DNA of 48,944 bases from Syntrophaceae bacterium UBA1411 (GCA_002304995.1 DBPV01000044.1:79943-128886); one strand, 5' to 3'; counted from the first letter of the stretch, positions 25,219 through 33,623 are shown. Notes: generated by a model from the sequence alone, not told the origin. Numbers and translations: made by a program.

Positions 25219-25859
25219 CCGCTCTCCCCGATCAGGCTGACAAAGCGGCATCCGCCCAGATCTTCCTTCTTCACTTCCGCGGGATTTTCCGCCGAACGCG
25301 TCAGTTTGTAAAGCGTCTGGACATCGCGGTTTCCCACCGGCACAACCATTTTTCCGCCCGGCGCCAGCTGTTCGAGCACATATGCGGGAACCTGGGGCGC
25401 CGCGGCGGTCGTGATGATCGCATCGAAGGGTGCTTCCTCTTTCCATCCGTAGGACCCGTCGCCGACACGGATGGCGACGTTGTAGCAGTTGAGGCGGTCC
25501 AGAATCCTGCGCGCCCGTCCGGCCAGAGCCGCCACGCGCTCGATGGAAAACACGCGGTCCGCCAGCTTGGCCAGAATGGCGGTCTGGTAGCCGGACCCCG
25601 TGCCGATTTCCAGCACCCGCTCCCGTCCTTTGAGTTCCAGGGCCTCGGTCATCAGGGCGACGATGTATGGCTGCGAAATGGTTTGCCGCTCGCCGATCGG
25701 CAGGGGATTGTCGTTGTAAGCCTGGTCGATCAGACCTTCATCCACGAAAAGATGCCGCGGAACCGTCTCCATCACCTTTAAAACGCGCTCGTCTTTGATT
25801 GAACGGGACCGCAGCTGCGTTTCCACCATCCGTGTGCGTTGTTTTCTGTATCTGTCCAT
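25206..25859 (-). CDS. pcm: Protein-L-isoaspartate O-methyltransferase
   Basis: 217 residues. It methylates isoaspartyl residues of aged proteins so that they can be repaired. The SAM-binding motif VLEIGTGSGYQTAILAKLA, the leader QLRSRSIKDERVLKVMETVPRHLFV and GDGSYGWKEEAPFDAI are typical. The ATG at 25859 shares its A with the stop of the upstream gene (TGATG). The downstream partner is the nlpD-like gene. This pcm-nlpD order is the same as in the surE-pcm-nlpD-rpoS region of gammaproteobacteria. Confidence 0.97.
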   Translation of the reverse strand: MDRYRKQRTRMVETQLRSRSIKDERVLKVMETVPRHLFVDEGLIDQAYNDNPLPIGERQTISQPYIVALMTEALELKGRERVLEIGTGSGYQTAILAKLADRVFSIERVAALAGRARRILDRLNCYNVAIRVGDGSYGWKEEAPFDAIITTAAAPQVPAYVLEQLAPGGKMVVPVGNRDVQTLYKLTRSAENPAEVKKEDLGGCRFVSLIGESGWKE

Positions 25860-26296
25860 CAAATGGCCTGTATTTTTTTCTTTTTCGGAGGGACCTGGTA
25901 GAGCCGATAAACCACTTCGTGCCGTCTCAGGCCCATCGCTTCGCGGGTCACGATCAGATAGTAAAACTGGATTTCGGCGCTGCGGCAGGCCGTGTTGTAC
26001 TGATCGATGATTGAATTGATCTCTTCAAAAATCATCTGCCGGTCCGGCGGAAATTCGCCGGCGGAGTCGTCCTGAATCCGGGTCCGCCAGTACCGGATCC
26101 TTTCTTCGATCTGACTTTCGATCTTGCGAAGCTTCCCGAGCGCGTCTTCCACGGCGAAGCCGGCCCGGCTTAAAACCGCCGCCCGCTCCCGGAGGAGCTC
26201 TTCGCACAGACTCTCGTGCTGATCGCGCTTGCCTGAGCCGGGGGACTGCATGAATCCTAAAAAACCTTCCTTCGCGCTTTTGGAGCCCTCTATCAT
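25859..26296 (-). CDS. Hypothetical helical protein upstream of pcm
   Basis: 145 residues. I do not recognise it. Residues ~28-75 are highly charged and likely helical (CEELLRERAAVLSRAGF, LRKIESQIEERIRYW); the C-terminal part contains hydrophobic and Tyr-rich segments (FYYLIVTREAMGL, VVYRLYQV) and ends in a basic PPKKKK. No signal or membrane helix is evident. The ATG at 26296 has no ribosome site and abuts a palindrome; an internal ATG at 26251 would give 130 residues. It is translationally coupled to pcm. Confidence 0.6.
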   Translation of the reverse strand: MIEGSKSAKEGFLGFMQSPGSGKRDQHESLCEELLRERAAVLSRAGFAVEDALGKLRKIESQIEERIRYWRTRIQDDSAGEFPPDRQMIFEEINSIIDQYNTACRSAEIQFYYLIVTREAMGLRRHEVVYRLYQVPPKKKKIQAI

Positions 26297-26308
26297 TTAA
26301 GCGCTTAA
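26297..26308. promoter_or_regulatory. Perfect 12-base palindrome at a gene start
   Basis: TTAAGCGCTTAA lies directly before the ATG at 26296, in the gap between two diverging genes. It could be an operator. No ribosome site is present at that place. Confidence 0.35.
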
Positions 26309-26358
26309 TTTTCAAGTTTAAAAGGCTGTGCCGCACCGCGGCGCGATAATCTTTTCTC

Positions 26359-26387
26359 TTTACAGTTCGGGATTATTCCGTTAGATA
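26359..26387 (+). promoter_or_regulatory. Predicted sigma-70 promoter for the permuted mutase operon
   Basis: TTTACA (26359-26364), 17 bases, TAGATA (26382-26387), giving a leader of about 40 bases. Confidence 0.5.
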
Positions 26388-26432
26388 ACTCCCTCAAAAA
26401 TACACTCCAGAAACGGACAGACAACTATCGCC

Positions 26433-28022
26433 ATGTGCTGTGCAAAAATTTCTTTTCCCATGTCCCGAGCGGTCGCCGACGCCTACGCGCAGGGTGAGGA
26501 GGATGAGACCCTCCTTCCGCTGGTGCTTGCCGACGCCCGGCAAAATCCGCTGGGAAGAATTTCCCCGGACGATTCGGTTATCTTCTACAACATTCGCGGC
26601 GAGCGCGAAATCGAACTGACGCGCAGTTTCACCGAAAGGGGCTTCCACGAATTTCCCGTCCACGACAGTCTGCCCGTCCACTTTGCGACGATGATCGAAT
26701 ATCAGAAGGGCCTGAATGTCGACGTAGCCTTCCCGCCCCAGGGCGTTTTAACCGATACGCTGAGCGACGTTCTCGCCGACCGGGGATTCAGCCAGGCCAA
26801 GATCACGGAAGCGGAAAAAGCGGTTCATGTCAGCTTCTTTTTCAACGGGAAAAAATCCGATCCGCTGCCGAACGAGGAAAGAATCGTCATTCCGACGCGC
26901 AAGGACGTCAAACTGTTTGACGAAGCTCCGGAAATGTCGATTGCGGAAATCACCCGCGCGGCGCTGGCCAAGATTCAGGATTCGTCCTGCCGGTTCATCG
27001 TGGTCAATTTCCCGAACGTCGACGTGGTCGGCCATATTGAAAACGAACCGGCGGTGCTCCGCGCCGTCGCGGCGGTGGACCGCCATGCCGGCCTCGTGCT
27101 TGCGGAAGCGGCCCGCGAGAAGGTCACCGTCATCGTCACGGCCGATCACGGCACGGTGGAAAAATGGCGCTATCCGGACGGCGGCGTGGACACGGGACAC
27201 ACGGACAGCCCCGTGCCTTTCGTTCTTCTGCATCCCGAACAGAACCTGACGCTGAAATCCCGGGGAGAACTGACGGATATCGCGCCGACGATTCTCGATT
27301 TGCTGGGCCTGCCCGCCCCCGCGTCCATGACGGGCGCGTCGCTGATCGCGGAAAAACCCGACTCCTTACCTCCCGCTTCGCGCCTGCTTTTGATCATTCT
27401 CGACGGCTGGGGCCTTTCCGACACGGCCGAAGGCAATCTGATCGCGCGCGCCGAAACGCCGACCATGGACCGGATCTTGCGCGAATTCCCTTCGGCGCGG
27501 CTTGCCGCCTCCGGCCTGGCCGTCGGGCTTCCCGCCGGAACCGTGGGCAACTCCGAGGCGGGGCATCTGCACATCGGCGCCGGCCGGCGGATTTATTCCG
27601 ACCGCCTGAATATCGATCAGTCGATCGCCCGGCAGGATTTTTCCCGAAACGACGTTTTTCTCCGCGCCATGGACCGGGCCGCGAAAAACGACCGCGCGCT
27701 GCACCTCATGGGAATTGTCTCATTTTTCAGTTCGCACGGCTCGATCGACCACTTGTTTGCCCTGATGGACATGGCCGCCCGCCGGGGCGTTTCCCGTTTG
27801 TCCATCCACTCCATGCTGGGGCGGCGCGGCGAACAGGCCGAAAGCGGCGCGCGCTACATCCGGCAAGTCGAGGAAAAATGTCTGTCTCTCGGTCTGGGAC
27901 AGGTGGTGTCCGTCATCGGACGCTACTGGTCGATGGACCGCGAGGAAAACTGGGACCGGATCGAAAAAACCTACCGGATGCTGGTTTACGGAGAAGGGAC
28001 ACGGATCTCCGGGGAGGAATGA
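26433..28022 (+). CDS. gpmI: Cofactor-independent phosphoglycerate mutase, circularly permuted
   Basis: 529 residues. iPGM interconverts 3- and 2-phosphoglycerate in glycolysis, using two Mn ions and a phospho-Ser. Normal order: N-terminal DGWG/NSEAGH, inserted transferase domain, then the C-terminal metal domain. Here residues ~10-305 match the normal C-terminal half and residues ~316-520 the normal N-terminal half. Metal ligands are present: D197, H201, D238, H239, H256, D324 and the nucleophile S374. Substrate residues R55, R58, K129, H435, R497 and R503 are kept. The DGRD motif is replaced by GRRG (463-466) and SDGGVHSH by SFFSSHGS (430-437). The start ATG 26433 has a weak ribosome site. 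Reduced or altered activity is possible. Confidence 0.93.
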   Translation: MCCAKISFPMSRAVADAYAQGEEDETLLPLVLADARQNPLGRISPDDSVIFYNIRGEREIELTRSFTERGFHEFPVHDSLPVHFATMIEYQKGLNVDVAFPPQGVLTDTLSDVLADRGFSQAKITEAEKAVHVSFFFNGKKSDPLPNEERIVIPTRKDVKLFDEAPEMSIAEITRAALAKIQDSSCRFIVVNFPNVDVVGHIENEPAVLRAVAAVDRHAGLVLAEAAREKVTVIVTADHGTVEKWRYPDGGVDTGHTDSPVPFVLLHPEQNLTLKSRGELTDIAPTILDLLGLPAPASMTGASLIAEKPDSLPPASRLLLIILDGWGLSDTAEGNLIARAETPTMDRILREFPSARLAASGLAVGLPAGTVGNSEAGHLHIGAGRRIYSDRLNIDQSIARQDFSRNDVFLRAMDRAAKNDRALHLMGIVSFFSSHGSIDHLFALMDMAARRGVSRLSIHSMLGRRGEQAESGARYIRQVEEKCLSLGLGQVVSVIGRYWSMDREENWDRIEKTYRMLVYGEGTRISGEE

Positions 28023-28024
28023 AC

Positions 28025-28555
28025 ATGCAGGCCACCGTAAATCAAACCATCATCGAACTCGTCCGCGGAGACATCACCGAAGAAGAAACCGATGCCATCG
28101 TCAATGCCGCCAACAGCCGGCTTGCGGGAGGCGCGGGTGTCGACGGGGCCATTCACCGCGCCGGCGGCCCCGCGATCATGGCCGAATGCCGCAAAATCGG
28201 CGGCTGTCCGACCGGCGAAGCCGTGATCACGACAGGCGGCCGTCTCAAGGCCCGTTACGTCATCCACACGGTCGGCCCCGTGTACCGCGGAGGCGGGCAC
28301 GGCGAAGCCCGGCTGCTTTCGTCCGCTTATGCCAGCAGCCTTAAGCTCGCCAAGCGCCGGGGCCTGCACAGCATTGCATTTCCGGCAATCAGCTGCGGAG
28401 TTTACGGCTACCCGATCAATGAAGCCGCGCGCATTGCGCTTTCCGCCTGCCTGGACTTCGCCGGGGAGAATACGGAGATTCAGCTCATCCGCCACGTCTT
28501 GTTCGACCAAAACACCTGTGACATTTTTGCCGTCGAACTGCGAAAACTCCTCTAG
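28025..28555 (+). CDS. Macrodomain protein, probable O-acetyl-ADP-ribose deacetylase
   Basis: 176 residues. The ATG at 28025 is seven bases after GGGGAGG; an ATG at 28019 overlaps the mutase stop but is too close to the ribosome site. The domain is complete: VRGDITEEETDAIVNAANS, LAGGAGVDGAIHRAGG, VGPVYRGG and FPAISCGVYGYP, the loops that bind ADP-ribose in MacroD/YmdB-type proteins. These remove ADP-ribose or O-acetyl-ADP-ribose adducts. It begins three bases after the mutase stop, so they are co-translated; a functional link is not known. Confidence 0.93.
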   Translation: MQATVNQTIIELVRGDITEEETDAIVNAANSRLAGGAGVDGAIHRAGGPAIMAECRKIGGCPTGEAVITTGGRLKARYVIHTVGPVYRGGGHGEARLLSSAYASSLKLAKRRGLHSIAFPAISCGVYGYPINEAARIALSACLDFAGENTEIQLIRHVLFDQNTCDIFAVELRKLL

Positions 28556-28574
28556 CCGCTAAGGAAGTGGATCC

Positions 28575-30584
28575 ATGGACGGAAAACCAACTTACGCAGA
28601 CCTGGAAAAAAAGATCGCCGCGCTCAACGCCGAGCTCGCGGCACAAAAAACCGTCGCCGCACAATACCGCAACCTCGTGGATTCCACGGATGACTCCCTT
28701 TATCTGGTGGACGCCGACGCCCGCTATCTCTTCATGAACAGCAACCATGCCCGGCGCCTGAACCTCCCGCCGGCCGGCATTTCCGGGCTGCCCTATGCGG
28801 ATTTACATACTCCGGAGCAAACGGAAGCTTTCGCGGCCAAAATCCGCGAGGTTTTCGCGACGGGCGCCTCCCTGTCCGACGAGCATCACAGCCTGCGGGA
28901 CAACCAGTACTTCCTGAGAACTTTCAGCCCCGTGCGGGATGCGGCCGACCCCGGAAAAGTCGCTGCGGTGTCGGTCGTCTCCAAAAACGTCACGTCCCGG
29001 AGATGGGCGGTGGAAGCGCTGCGCGCGTCGGAGGAAAAGTACCGCCAGCTGATCGAATATTCCGGCGAGGCGATTTTCATTCTCACCGGCGGCAAAATCC
29101 GTTTCGCCAACAGCCAGACGGAAAAAATGCTCGGCTATCCGCTGGACGACCTCAAGCTGATCTCCTTTATCAACCTGGTCATCTCCGAAGACCGGGAAAT
29201 GGTTTTCGACAGGCAAAAAGCCCTTCTGCACGGCGACGTCTCGGCGGGCATAAACACGTTTCGCATTGTGAACAAGGAAGGGGCCACCACCTGGGTGGCG
29301 CAAAACAGCGCAGCCATCACGTGGGACAATTCGCCCGCTACGCTGAATTACATGCGGGACATCACCCGGCAGAAAAAAACGGAGGCCCGGCTGCTGCAAG
29401 CGCAAAAAATGGAATCCATCGGCACTCTGGCCGGCGGCATCGCACACGATTTCAACAATCTGTTGATGGGCATTCAGGGACACGCTTCGCTGGCGCTTTT
29501 GAAGCTCGACAGAACCGATCCCTCTTACGACCATTTCAAAACAATCGAATCGCTGGTGATCAGCGGCGCCGGCCTGACCCGGCAGCTTCTGGGATTCGCC
29601 CGGAGCGGCAAATACGAAGTCAGGCAGGCCGATGTCAACGCGCTTGTCGAAAAAACCCTCCAGACGCTCGGCCGGACCAGCCGGGAAATCCGCATTCACC
29701 GGCGCCTGGCGGACCATCTCTGGCCGTCCGATATCGATCAGGGACAGATCGAGCAGGCCCTTTTGAATCTGCTCATCAACGCCCGGCAGGCCATGCCGGG
29801 CGGCGGCGACCTTTACGTCGAAACGAAAAACACGCTCTCCGACGAAAACCGCTTCCAGCCCCTGGGCGGCAGGAGCGACCGCTATATCCGGATCTCCATC
29901 ACCGACACGGGCGTCGGCATGGACGAAAAAACGCGGGAAAGAATCTTCGAACCGTTTTTCACAACCAAAGCCATGGGACGGGGAACGGGACTGGGACTCG
30001 CGTCCGTTTACGGCATCATCAAAAATCACAACGGATTCATCAACGTCTATTCGGAGAAGGGGCAGGGATCGACCTTTCACGTGTATCTGCCCGCGTCCGC
30101 CCGGCCTGACAAAGACTGGGACCGGCCGGCCGAACTGCCTGAGCAGGTTTCTCCCGGCACGGAAACGATTCTCCTGGTGGACGATGAGGCCATGATTCTG
30201 GACGTGGCCGGCGCCATCCTGAAAACACTGGGCTACACGGTCATCGCCGCCCGGACGGGAGCGGACGCGCTGGCGATCTACCGGAGCCGGCAGGCCGCCA
30301 TCGACCTGGTCATCCTCGACATGGTCATGCCGGACATGAACGGCGAGGAGGTTTTTTCCGAACTGAAACTTCTCGATCCCCAGGTCAGAGTGCTCCTGGC
30401 AAGCGGATACAGCCTCAACGCGCAGGCCGAAAGAATTCTGGACCGCGGCTGCAGCGGCTTTATCCAAAAGCCGTTCACGTCCGCCGATATTTCCTGCCAG
30501 GTACGCGCCATTCTGGGCTCTCCCGGCGAGCACCCCCGCCGGGAATCTGCGCAGATACCGCTGCCGCTTTTCGATAAGCCTTGA
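28575..30584 (+). CDS. Hybrid sensor histidine kinase (PAS-PAS-HisKA-HATPase-REC)
   Basis: 669 residues with no membrane segment, so a cytosolic sensor. A short coiled start (YADLEKKIAALNAEL) leads to PAS 1 (~28-150) and PAS 2 (~150-275). The phospho-acceptor is His291 in GGIAHDFNNLL. The ATPase domain has NLLINARQAM (N box), ITDTGVGMDE (G1) and GRGTGLGLASVYG (G2). A receiver domain at ~530-650 starts LLVDDEA, has the acceptor Asp582 in VILDMVMPDMNG and Lys in FIQKPF. No DNA-binding output is present, so it needs a further phosphorelay partner, which is not in the window. It follows the macrodomain gene by 19 bases. Confidence 0.95.
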   Translation: MDGKPTYADLEKKIAALNAELAAQKTVAAQYRNLVDSTDDSLYLVDADARYLFMNSNHARRLNLPPAGISGLPYADLHTPEQTEAFAAKIREVFATGASLSDEHHSLRDNQYFLRTFSPVRDAADPGKVAAVSVVSKNVTSRRWAVEALRASEEKYRQLIEYSGEAIFILTGGKIRFANSQTEKMLGYPLDDLKLISFINLVISEDREMVFDRQKALLHGDVSAGINTFRIVNKEGATTWVAQNSAAITWDNSPATLNYMRDITRQKKTEARLLQAQKMESIGTLAGGIAHDFNNLLMGIQGHASLALLKLDRTDPSYDHFKTIESLVISGAGLTRQLLGFARSGKYEVRQADVNALVEKTLQTLGRTSREIRIHRRLADHLWPSDIDQGQIEQALLNLLINARQAMPGGGDLYVETKNTLSDENRFQPLGGRSDRYIRISITDTGVGMDEKTRERIFEPFFTTKAMGRGTGLGLASVYGIIKNHNGFINVYSEKGQGSTFHVYLPASARPDKDWDRPAELPEQVSPGTETILLVDDEAMILDVAGAILKTLGYTVIAARTGADALAIYRSRQAAIDLVILDMVMPDMNGEEVFSELKLLDPQVRVLLASGYSLNAQAERILDRGCSGFIQKPFTSADISCQVRAILGSPGEHPRRESAQIPLPLFDKP

Positions 30585-30615
30585 TCATCCGGCCGATTTA
30601 TGTCATTTCCAGACC

Positions 30616-31152
30616 ATGAGAAGGAAATTTTCATCCCGGCAGCTTGTGCCCATCGGCGAAATTCTCGACGCCGCCCTGAAAAGAAGAGGGATGGCCGTTA
30701 AGCGGGAGGAAACCGCCGTCTTTAAACTCTGGCCGCAGGCGACCGGCCCGCAAATCGCCCTGCAAACCAGGCCCGACGGCTGGCGCGCCGGAATTCTCTT
30801 TGTCCGGGCCGCTTCCTCCGTCTGGGTGCAGCAGTTGCACTTCATGAAGGAAGACATCCGGCAAAAACTCAACAGCCTCGCCGGAAAAGCCGTCGTCCGC
30901 GACATTCACTTCACCGTCGGACACATCGCTGCCGCTGAGACCGGCCCAGGGGCGGCGTCCGCGGGAAAAACCGTGCTGAAGGAAAGAGACAAAAGGATGA
31001 TCGCCGAGTGCACCCGGCGGCTTGCCGATCCGGAACTGGCGGACGTCGTAAAACGGGTGATGAAGCTGGAAATCAGCCGCCGCCGGCAATCGGAGGAAAG
31101 GCGTCCGCGGTCCTCCGCAAAGAAGACTTCCGATACCGGCCTTCTCCGCTGA
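30616..31152 (+). CDS. DUF721 (DciA-like) protein
   Basis: 178 residues. The N-terminal ~100 residues (VPIGEILDAALKRRGM, ETAVFKLWPQATGPQIA, LFVRAASSVWVQQLHFMK) match DUF721/DciA, a family that loads the replicative helicase DnaB in bacteria without DnaC. The C-terminal ~70 residues are basic and helical and end in a disordered Ser/Arg/Lys tail. It lies 31 bases after the histidine kinase and ends the operon, converging on the RNA methyltransferase. The helicase-loading role is taken from the family, not shown here. Confidence 0.8.
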   Translation: MRRKFSSRQLVPIGEILDAALKRRGMAVKREETAVFKLWPQATGPQIALQTRPDGWRAGILFVRAASSVWVQQLHFMKEDIRQKLNSLAGKAVVRDIHFTVGHIAAAETGPGAASAGKTVLKERDKRMIAECTRRLADPELADVVKRVMKLEISRRRQSEERRPRSSAKKTSDTGLLR

Positions 31153-31206
31153 TGGCGGCGCGTCCGGTTCGCGGCCCTGCATTTTTCCGCAGGAGAGAGG
31201 ATTGCG

Positions 31207-31950
31207 TCAACCGGCGGGAGAAGCCAGATCGGTGAAAATCCGTTCCATGGCGGACGAGTATTTTTTCGGCGCCTCGTAAAGAAAAAGCGGCGGCTCCATC
31301 TTCAGCTCTTCGCGCCCTCCCTGCCTGCCCTCCACCAGAACGAATTCCGCATCCGTCGCGTTATCCGAAAATACCGGCTTCAGGCGTTTGGGTTCGACGC
31401 CCCGCTTGCGGAAACAGCTGATCAGCTCCACCAGCCGCGTCGCCGGATAAATGGTGAAGACCCGGCCTTTGGGTTTGAGCACATAAGCCGCCGCCGCAAG
31501 AAAGCCGGCCAGCGACCCGCTCACTTCATGCCGGGCGATGGCTTTTTCGGGCAGCGGATTGATCCGGCCGGAATGGACTTTCCGGTACGGCGGATTGAAA
31601 ACGACGGCATCAAACGTATGCGGCGCGTAGATTTTTTTAATGGCATGCGCGTCGCCGATGTCGATGGCCACGCGGTCGGCCAGGCCGTTTTCCACGACAT
31701 TCCGGCGCGCCAGTGCCCCGAGGCCTTCCTGCAGTTCCAGGCCGCGCCAGTGCGACTGTGCAAAGCGCGCCGCCAGGACCAGCGCGAGAATTCCGTTGCC
31801 GCAGCCCAGGTCCAGATTGACGCTTTGCGCCCGACAGGTCACGAAGTGCGCCAAAATGAGCGAATCCAGGTTGAACCGGTACCCCGTCCGGCGCTGACGG
31901 ATTTTCAAACGGCCGCAAAGAATTTCATCGATCGTCTCTTCGCCGGTCAT
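31207..31950 (-). CDS. TrmN6-like methyltransferase (tRNA1(Val) adenine-N6 type)
   Basis: 247 residues. The Rossmann fold has LDLGCGNGILALVLA for SAM and VVFNPPYRKV, the NPPY motif of adenine N6-methylases. The N-terminal segment LKIRQRRTGYRFNLDSLILAHF is characteristic of the TrmN6/YfiC group, which modifies A37 of tRNA1(Val). The exact substrate is not proven. It is the last gene of the nadK-recN-GNAT-mltA string, 12 bases behind mltA. Confidence 0.87.
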   Translation of the reverse strand: MTGEETIDEILCGRLKIRQRRTGYRFNLDSLILAHFVTCRAQSVNLDLGCGNGILALVLAARFAQSHWRGLELQEGLGALARRNVVENGLADRVAIDIGDAHAIKKIYAPHTFDAVVFNPPYRKVHSGRINPLPEKAIARHEVSGSLAGFLAAAAYVLKPKGRVFTIYPATRLVELISCFRKRGVEPKRLKPVFSDNATDAEFVLVEGRQGGREELKMEPPLFLYEAPKKYSSAMERIFTDLASPAG

Positions 31951-31962
31951 GATCCGCCTCCC

Positions 31963-33168
31963 TTACTCACCGCCCGTGTCTTCCCTGAGCAGCAGGAAAT
32001 ACAGTTCGCCTTTTTCCTTGAGGCTCCCCGCCGTGGCCTGGGCCGCGGGGCCGAAGCCGCAAAACAGATCCACGCGGCCCGGACCCTTGATGGCCGAGCC
32101 TTTGTCCTGATTCAAAACGAAGCGCGAAAAATCGACGCGCGCGGCAACGTTGTAGTCGTCGTCCAGGACCGGCTTTTTGAGCCGGATGAAGGCCAGCGCC
32201 CCCGGCGGAAAACAGGCCGGATCGGTGGCGATCGTCCGTCCCGGCGTGACCGGCTGGCCCAGCGATCCCACGGGATCCTGCTTAAGGAAGCGAAAAAAAA
32301 TATAGCGCTCGTTGTGGCTTAAAATTTCAAAAATTTCCTTTTCGCTTTTGCTCTTCAGCCAGGCCTTGAAGCCGCGGTAGGAAGAGTCGCTTTTTTCGAT
32401 TTTGTTTTGCTCCAGCAGATTGATTGTCACGGAGCGAAAGGGTCGCCCGTTGTTCTGGGCGTAGCCGACCGTGACGAGCGTTCCGTCTTCCAGGCGGATT
32501 TTTCCCGATCCCTGGGTATGCAGCGACTGAAGTTCCACGGGATCGGACACCCAGACCAGTTCCAGGCCCCTGCCGGCGAGCGCGCCGTCAATGTCGATTT
32601 CCCGCCGCGTATAATAGGGAACCAGGCGGCCGTTTTGCCGGCGGCCGATCCGGGTTTCGCCGGCCGGCCCCTTCTCCGCGATCAGATCGGGCGGCGGCCG
32701 GTAGAGCGGATATTTGTATTTTTCGGAGCGCGTGGGCGACCCTTCCAGAAGCGGTTCGTAGTAGCCGGTGAAAAGGACATCCCCCGCCCCCGTCTGCCCC
32801 GCCGCGCCAAGCAGGAGAAAGTCCCCGGCGATCCGGCGTTTTTTGGCGTCGATGTCCGCGTCGGACCGGACAATGTCCCGGAAAACCTCAAGCGTCCGCT
32901 TCAGGTGCCCGGCGGTGACCGAACGGCCCGCCATCGTAAAAACCTGATCGCGGCCCTTTCCGTTGTAGTAGGCAAGACTGCGGTCGATAGCCAAAAGAAG
33001 CGAGGCGTTGTCCAGATCGTCGAGGAGATCAACCTGCCCGGCGTCCGCTTCGGTCAGAGGCGCCGCGGGCGGCGGCGTCTCGGGAGTGTACACCGCGCGG
33101 CGCGCGCAGCCGGACACGACAACGACCAGCACCAGCAGAAAAAGAAAAACGCGGGCTTTGCGCATCAT
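31963..33168 (-). CDS. mltA: Membrane-bound lytic murein transglycosylase A
   Basis: 401 residues. The signal ends in the lipobox VSGC (Cys21), so it should sit in the outer membrane. The MltA domain is present (VLFTGYYEPLLEGS, KYPLYRPPPDL, YYTRREIDIDGAL, LELVWVSDPVELQSLHTQGSG) and the C-terminal 3D domain follows (ATDPACFPPGALAFI, LNQDKGSAIKGPGRVDLFCGFG), which carries the catalytic Asp. It cleaves glycan strands to 1,6-anhydro products. Its start overlaps the acetyltransferase stop by four bases (ATGA). Confidence 0.95.
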   Translation of the reverse strand: MMRKARVFLFLLVLVVVVSGCARRAVYTPETPPPAAPLTEADAGQVDLLDDLDNASLLLAIDRSLAYYNGKGRDQVFTMAGRSVTAGHLKRTLEVFRDIVRSDADIDAKKRRIAGDFLLLGAAGQTGAGDVLFTGYYEPLLEGSPTRSEKYKYPLYRPPPDLIAEKGPAGETRIGRRQNGRLVPYYTRREIDIDGALAGRGLELVWVSDPVELQSLHTQGSGKIRLEDGTLVTVGYAQNNGRPFRSVTINLLEQNKIEKSDSSYRGFKAWLKSKSEKEIFEILSHNERYIFFRFLKQDPVGSLGQPVTPGRTIATDPACFPPGALAFIRLKKPVLDDDYNVAARVDFSRFVLNQDKGSAIKGPGRVDLFCGFGPAAQATAGSLKEKGELYFLLLREDTGGE

Positions 33169-33623
33169 AGTTCGATAATCATGGCGACTTCATCGCAGTA
33201 GTCGGGATACTTGGGACAGCGGAAGCAGTCCGACCAGATCTTTTCCGGCAAAATGGAGCGGTCCACCTCGGAAAAGCCCAGACGGGCAAAGAACTCCTTT
33301 TTGTAGGTGAGCGAAAAAATGCGAAAGAGTTCCAGCGTGATGGCTTCGGAAATGCAAAACTCGACGAGCTTCCGGCCGATGCCTTTTTTGCGGTACGCCT
33401 CGTCCACGTAAAGCGAACGGATTTCCGCCAGGTTTTCCCAGATGATATTCATGGCGCACACGCCGACGATCCGTTGCTCCTGCTCATCGAAGTAAACGAT
33501 GAAGTCCCGCACGGAATTATAGATGTCCATTAACGATCGCGGCAGCATTTCTCCCTTCGCCGACGATTGATTGATCAAGCGGTGAATGGTTTTGACGTCA
33601 CCGATGCGTGCTTTTCTCAGCAT
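33165..33623 (-). CDS. GNAT N-acetyltransferase, probable short N-acetylglutamate synthase
   Basis: 152 residues from ATG 33623, which has GGGGAAGGAG before it; the start lies 26 bases inside the end of recN. The acetyl-CoA site is IRSLYVDEAYRKKGIGRKLV. The C-terminal motif EKIWSDCFRCPKYPDYCDEVAM resembles the KxWxDCxxCPKxxxCDE tail of the short ArgA-like enzymes that make N-acetylglutamate for arginine synthesis. The four Cys may bind a metal. Assignment beyond GNAT rests on that motif. It is coupled to recN upstream and mltA downstream. Confidence 0.75.
   Translation of the reverse strand: MLRKARIGDVKTIHRLINQSSAKGEMLPRSLMDIYNSVRDFIVYFDEQEQRIVGVCAMNIIWENLAEIRSLYVDEAYRKKGIGRKLVEFCISEAITLELFRIFSLTYKKEFFARLGFSEVDRSILPEKIWSDCFRCPKYPDYCDEVAMIIEL

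Noticed and set aside
28803..30533. A 576-codon open frame on the minus strand opposite the histidine kinase gene
   Set aside because: It mirrors the codon pattern of the kinase in GC-rich DNA, has no recognisable domain, and the plus strand encodes a complete, well-motifed protein.
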